Source: CAZNFR01 sp964572225
GTDB lineage: Bacteria; Bacteroidota; Bacteroidia; Bacteroidales; GCA-2748055
Length of the DNA: 9,733 nucleotides
NCBI GenBank assembly: GCA_964572225.1
Contig: CAZNFR010000109.1
Span: 1 to 9,733 of the forward strand
Direction: 5' to 3'
Numbering within the stretch: the stretch's first letter is position 1; each line of letters starts with the position of its first letter. This document shows, one piece after another, positions 6,909 to 9,733 of the stretch. The position numbers and the translations under genes are program-made. The notes beneath the pieces were generated by a model that did no database searches, was not told where the DNA came from, and saw only the letters and a program-made list of their open reading frames with translations.

Positions 6909-7895
6909 TGCCTTTTTGTAAGCTGCAATAACCTTATCCATAAAAGCATTGTTTCCTTCATCAATAACCATTCTTTCCTGTTTCTCTTCAAACCATTTCA
7001 CCGTTCTCTTAATCCCCTGTTTGAAAGGTATGGTGGCAACAAAGCCTGGAACAAAGCTTTTTATTTTGGAATTGTCAAAAATTACAGAACAGGCCTTATC
7101 TCCAAGAAGGTTTCCACGCTGAAAATCGTCAAATCGTGCAATAAAATCCGAGGGAATATGAACCATTCTGGCCTTTGCACCGGCAGCATATGCCACAGAC
7201 TCATAGATCTGATTCCAGGTAAGTATCTCATCTGATGTAATATGGAAAGCATGCCCGATGGCCTGCTGGTTTCCGGCAAGCCCAATAAACCCCCTGGCAA
7301 AGTCGTCTGAGTGGGTAATAGTCCACAATGAAGAACCATCACCGTGAACAATTATCTCTTTTCCTTTCCTGATCCTGTCGATGATGGTAAAATCGGTCCA
7401 GCTTCCAATGGCAACCGGAATAACGGTATCATAGGTAAGTGAGGGTCTGACAATGGTCACAGGAAAGTCTTTTTCCTGATAGTATTTGTTGAGACGCTCT
7501 TCCGATGCAATTTTATCTCTCGAATATTGCCAGTAAGGATTTTTAAGGGGGGTTGATTCGGTAATCACCGGATGTGTTGGAGGCTTCTGATAGGCGGAGG
7601 CCGAACTGATATATATGTACTGATCACATTTGCCCTCGAATATCTTAAAGTCATTATCCACATCTGCGGGAACAAAGGATATAAAGTTCGCCACTACATC
7701 AAAATAAAGATCCTTTATCAGCTCCTTCACTTTTTCTGTATCATGGATATCGGCGGTGAACGTATTTACGCCGTAGGGAGTATCGGAGTTTGTCTTTCCC
7801 CTGTTCAGATGCCATACCTCCATATTTTGCTCAAGGGCTATGCGGGTGCAGGCCATAGAAATATTACCGGTCCCCCCGATAAAGAGAATTTTCAT
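6900..7895 (-). CDS. Atypical SDR / NAD(P)-dependent epimerase-like protein
   Basis: This 331-residue protein has an N-terminal Rossmann fold. G7-G8-T-G10-N-I-S13 is the nucleotide-binding loop with Ser in place of the last Gly. N31-R32-G follows the second strand, and this Arg suggests a preference for NADP. S97-S98 and Y124-S-R-D-K128 give the Ser/Tyr/Lys triad of extended SDR enzymes, and R150-P151 is the usual post-strand motif. The C-terminal half (about 165-331) is the substrate domain. The order resembles NAD-dependent epimerase/dehydratase proteins related to plant CSP41 rather than a sugar epimerase of known specificity, so the substrate is unknown. The gene has its own promoter-like sequence just upstream and no tightly linked partner. 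The ATG at 7895 starts directly at the first beta strand. Confidence 0.83.
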   Translation of the reverse strand: MKILFIGGTGNISMACTRIALEQNMEVWHLNRGKTNSDTPYGVNTFTADIHDTEKVKELIKDLYFDVVANFISFVPADVDNDFKIFEGKCDQYIYISSASAYQKPPTHPVITESTPLKNPYWQYSRDKIASEERLNKYYQEKDFPVTIVRPSLTYDTVIPVAIGSWTDFTIIDRIRKGKEIIVHGDGSSLWTITHSDDFARGFIGLAGNQQAIGHAFHITSDEILTWNQIYESVAYAAGAKARMVHIPSDFIARFDDFQRGNLLGDKACSVIFDNSKIKSFVPGFVATIPFKQGIKRTVKWFEEKQERMVIDEGNNAFMDKVIAAYKKAEN

Positions 7896-7912
7896 GGTTA
7901 TTGAGTCTTTTG

Positions 7913-7942
7913 CAAGTTTATAAATACGTAATAAGCAACAAA
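7913..7942 (-). promoter_or_regulatory. Bacteroidota-type promoter of the epimerase gene
   Basis: Read on the - strand, TTTG (7939-7942) is followed after 18 nt by TAAACTTG (7913-7920). This fits the Bacteroidota housekeeping pattern TTTG - about 19 nt - TAnnTTTG with one mismatch. The -7 element ends 17 nt before the ATG of the epimerase gene, so transcription would begin with a very short leader of about 10 nt. That leader leaves little room for a ribosome binding site. This is a pattern match only. Confidence 0.5.
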
Positions 7943-7966
7943 AATGTAACCGTCTCTAAAGAGAAA

Positions 7967-7984
7967 CAGGAAACCCAGGAAACC
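7967..7984. repeat. Tandem 9-bp direct repeat
   Basis: CAGGAAACC occurs twice in direct succession, in the gap between the small lipoprotein gene and the epimerase promoter. Two copies only; probably slippage, with no function visible. Confidence 0.55.
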
Positions 7985-8009
7985 TTCGTAAACGATTATC
8001 CGGAGAATT

Positions 8010-8312
8010 TCAATCCCTGTCTTTTTTGCCAAAACCACGACCGCCAAGGATTCCCCAACCTCCACTTCCCAGAAGGAAACCAAAGGCATACCATGCACCG
8101 TTATTATTTTCGGCGAAAACACTTACGTCATCCCGGAAAAGCATGGCCACAAGATCGATAGGAGCGATGATTCCATGCCAGAGACCATTCCAGAATCCAA
8201 AGGTTTTGTCGTCAAGGCAGGCTTGTACATCTTCTTTGTTTGCACAGCCGCTGAAAAGAAGAAGGCCCAGAAAAAGCAATAGCATCAGGGTGGTTACTTT
8301 TTTATGATTCAT
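8010..8312 (-). CDS. Small conserved lipoprotein of unknown function
   Basis: This 100-residue protein has a clear lipoprotein signal: a charged start (M-N-H-K-K), a hydrophobic core (8-19) and lipobox F20-S-G-C23. The mature part is only about 78 residues. It is rich in Gly and aromatics, with G39-F-W-N-G-L-W45-H-G47, P51, N69-N-N-G72-x-W74-Y and the ending F77-G-F-L-L-G-S-G-G-W. I recognise the G-F-W-x-G-L-W-H-G plus N-N-G-x-W-Y pattern as recurring in small hypothetical bacterial lipoproteins, without a known role. The second half could form one membrane-inserted helix. The gene lies 114 bp upstream of the epimerase and is separated from it by a promoter-like sequence, so it is probably its own unit. 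Codon use and the intact signal peptide support a real gene. Confidence 0.8.
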   Translation of the reverse strand: MNHKKVTTLMLLLFLGLLLFSGCANKEDVQACLDDKTFGFWNGLWHGIIAPIDLVAMLFRDDVSVFAENNNGAWYAFGFLLGSGGWGILGGRGFGKKDRD

Positions 8313-8454
8313 AGTAATAGGTATTAGTGAAAAAAATTATTGATGTTTTGTTTTAAACCCGATGCAAATTAGGAAAAACCCATCTTTCGAACAAGATACA
8401 CAGAGGGTATTGTAATTCATCGCTTCATTGCCTGCATAGGTAAGCTTTTATCCA

Positions 8455-8480
8455 TTCATCCTATTAAGAGTCTGGATGAA
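8455..8480. repeat. Inverted repeat downstream of actF
   Basis: TTCATCC (8455-8461) and GGATGAA (8474-8480) form a 7-bp stem with a 12-nt loop, about 60-85 bp beyond the actF stop. It could end or protect the actF transcript on the - strand. No T-run follows it, so it is not a typical intrinsic terminator. The surrounding 8313-8540 interval shows no gene. Confidence 0.3.
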
Positions 8481-8540
8481 ATCAATCTGAGCTGAATTCA
8501 GTTTGTTTGAAAGAAACCGGGTTAGAGCAAATAATTAAGC

Positions 8541-9701
8541 CTAAAAATGATGGTCCAGGCTTTCCTCCAGATAAGGATGGTTGGCCGGCACCAGTTTTCT
8601 TTTCGCCAGGGATGAGATAACTACGTAGCTAAATAGTCCGGCATATCCAAGATAGGTTCCGATTTCAATCACTCCGAACTTCAATTCGCCCACGGTTTCC
8701 GGCATAATCTGAACAAACTGTTCAATGTATTGACCTACGATAAGGATTAGAATGACCAATGTAATAACGGTCATGTTCCTGCTGGTTTTTACAGGCAAAA
8801 GTACCATAAACGGAATTCCCCAGTTAATGATAATCTCCGCGAAAAAAAGTGTTCTCCAACCCTCTTCCCAGCGGTAATAGAAATACATGGTTTCTTCCGG
8901 AATATTGCCATACCAGATCAACATAAACTGAGCGAACCAGAAATATCCCCAAACGATGGCAAGCATAAAAAGGTAGCGGGCAAAGTCGTGCAGATGATAT
9001 TTATTTAGGAAGGGAAAATATCCCCTTTTGTAGAGGATAAAAATAATAAGAACCATTACTGAGACACCGTGAAGAAATGCTGAAACCATATTTTTCAGGG
9101 CAAAGATTGTAGAGTACCAGTGAGGTTCCAGGGACATTATCCAGTCGATTGCAGAGAGAGTAAAGGTAATTGCAAGAACAAAAATGAGTATTTTGGAATA
9201 AAATTCACTTTTCTCAAAATAGTGCATTCCTCCCACTTCATCCTCTTTAATCGAAAATTTCCTCAAAATCTGAGTTAACAAAACCCATAGAGCAAAATAA
9301 ACGACAATCCTTATGTAGAAAAAAGGTACATTCAGGTAGGGGGTTTTATGCTGAACAAGCTCATCTGAAATCACCACTTCCTCATGACTCCAGTAATACA
9401 GTGAATGGATGCCAAAATAGAGAATGAGGAAAAAGGCTGCTGCATAGGGAAGCCATGACATCATAGCTTCAGAAACTCGTTTAAATCCGGCCGACCAACC
9501 TGATTGAGAAATATATTGAATAACAAAGAAGAAAACACCCCCCATGGCAATGGATAAGAAGATATAATTATTCAGGAGGTAATTGGCCCAGGCACGTTGG
9601 GGATCGGTAACGAATGCATAAACAAAGGCCCCTGCTCCCAGCAGGATAAGGATTCCGGCAATTATCCTGAATGCAATCGGAATAGATAGGTCTTCCTTCA
9701 T
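8541..9701 (-). CDS. actF: Alternative complex III subunit ActF (quinol:cytochrome c oxidoreductase membrane subunit)
   Basis: This 386-residue protein with about ten membrane helices matches the ActF subunit of alternative complex III, the quinol:cytochrome c/oxidase oxidoreductase that replaces the bc1 complex in many Bacteroidota. ActF is related to the NrfD-like subunit ActC. Recognisable stretches are A184-I-D-W-I-M-S-L-E-P-H194-W-Y in a central helix, F254-W-F-A-Q-F-M-L-I-W-Y-G-N-I-P-E-E, and P297-F-x-x-L-L-P-x-K-x-S-R-N. The C-terminal tail is N374-H-P-Y-L-E-E-S-L-x-H-H. The protein carries no heme or cluster motif, as expected. It is the last gene of its operon in the window, with nothing downstream on the strand for over 200 bp. 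The remaining act genes should lie to the right. The ATG at 9701 is preceded by an A-rich leader. Confidence 0.93.
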   Translation of the reverse strand: MKEDLSIPIAFRIIAGILILLGAGAFVYAFVTDPQRAWANYLLNNYIFLSIAMGGVFFFVIQYISQSGWSAGFKRVSEAMMSWLPYAAAFFLILYFGIHSLYYWSHEEVVISDELVQHKTPYLNVPFFYIRIVVYFALWVLLTQILRKFSIKEDEVGGMHYFEKSEFYSKILIFVLAITFTLSAIDWIMSLEPHWYSTIFALKNMVSAFLHGVSVMVLIIFILYKRGYFPFLNKYHLHDFARYLFMLAIVWGYFWFAQFMLIWYGNIPEETMYFYYRWEEGWRTLFFAEIIINWGIPFMVLLPVKTSRNMTVITLVILILIVGQYIEQFVQIMPETVGELKFGVIEIGTYLGYAGLFSYVVISSLAKRKLVPANHPYLEESLDHHF

Positions 9702-9733
9702 AATTTCTGTTCTTTAATAGTGCTTTTAATTTT
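9698..9733 (-). CDS. Possible 3' end of the upstream act-operon gene (partial)
   Basis: On the - strand a frame enters from the right edge of the window and ends at TGA 9698-9700, which overlaps the actF ATG as ATGA. This would be the typical coupled end of the preceding gene, in ACIII operons usually the cytochrome c subunit ActE. Only 11 codons (K-I-K-S-T-I-K-E-Q-K-L) are visible and they are not diagnostic. Alternatively the upstream gene ends at an in-frame TAA close to the window edge. The identity therefore rests on context only. Confidence 0.3.
   Translation of the reverse strand, partial: KIKSTIKEQKL

Noticed and set aside
7953..7964. TCTCTAAAGAGA as a stem-loop between the lipoprotein and epimerase genes.
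   Set aside because: At most a 4-bp stem with a 4-nt loop is possible; too weak to report as a structure.
7898..8122. A 74-codon - strand open frame spanning the gap downstream of the small lipoprotein gene.
   Set aside because: It overlaps the lipoprotein gene in another frame and runs through the epimerase promoter region; no motif or plausible start was seen.
8313..8540. Check for a small RNA or small gene in the 228-bp gap between the lipoprotein gene and actF.
   Set aside because: Only very short frames and one weak inverted repeat were seen; nothing supports a gene.

Overview
The window looks like a chromosomal segment of an aerobic or facultatively aerobic member of the Bacteroidota. 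The pointers are an alternative complex III (Act) subunit together with a caa3-type cytochrome c oxidase, a lipoprotein-type GH97 glycosidase, a short CoxB without a signal peptide, moderate GC content, and one good match to the Bacteroidota promoter pattern (TTTG - about 19 nt - TAnnTTTG). The sequence does not let me name a genus.

Left part (1-2837, + strand): the 3' half of a cytochrome oxidase operon. In order it holds the last codons of oxidase subunit III, a small subunit IV (CtaF-like), subunit II fused to a cytochrome c domain (coxB), heme O synthase (ctaB), and a four-helix DUF4328 membrane protein. coxB/ctaB and ctaB/DUF4328 each overlap by 11 bp, so the last three genes are probably translationally coupled. 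Subunit I should lie to the left of the window.

Middle part (2824-8312): unrelated single genes. These are a CPBP-family intramembrane protease homologue (-), a bile acid:sodium symporter family transporter (+), a GH97 glycosidase lipoprotein whose active-site residues fit the retaining, alpha-galactosidase-like branch (-), a 524 bp gap with possible remains of a decayed gene, an atypical SDR/NAD(P)-dependent epimerase-like protein (-) with a recognisable promoter, and a small conserved lipoprotein of unknown function (-).

Right part (8541-9733, - strand): ActF, the terminal gene of an alternative complex III operon that continues to the right of the window. ActF and the caa3 oxidase belong to one respiratory chain (menaquinol -> ACIII -> caa3 oxidase -> O2). 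Here their operons point toward each other and are separated by about 5.7 kb of non-respiratory genes.

I see no tRNA, rRNA, CRISPR array, insertion sequence, phage or defence system. The most useful leads are the translationally coupled DUF4328 protein at the end of the oxidase operon, the unusual subunit order, the inferred retaining mechanism of the orphan GH97, and the possible pseudogene at 6437-6908.
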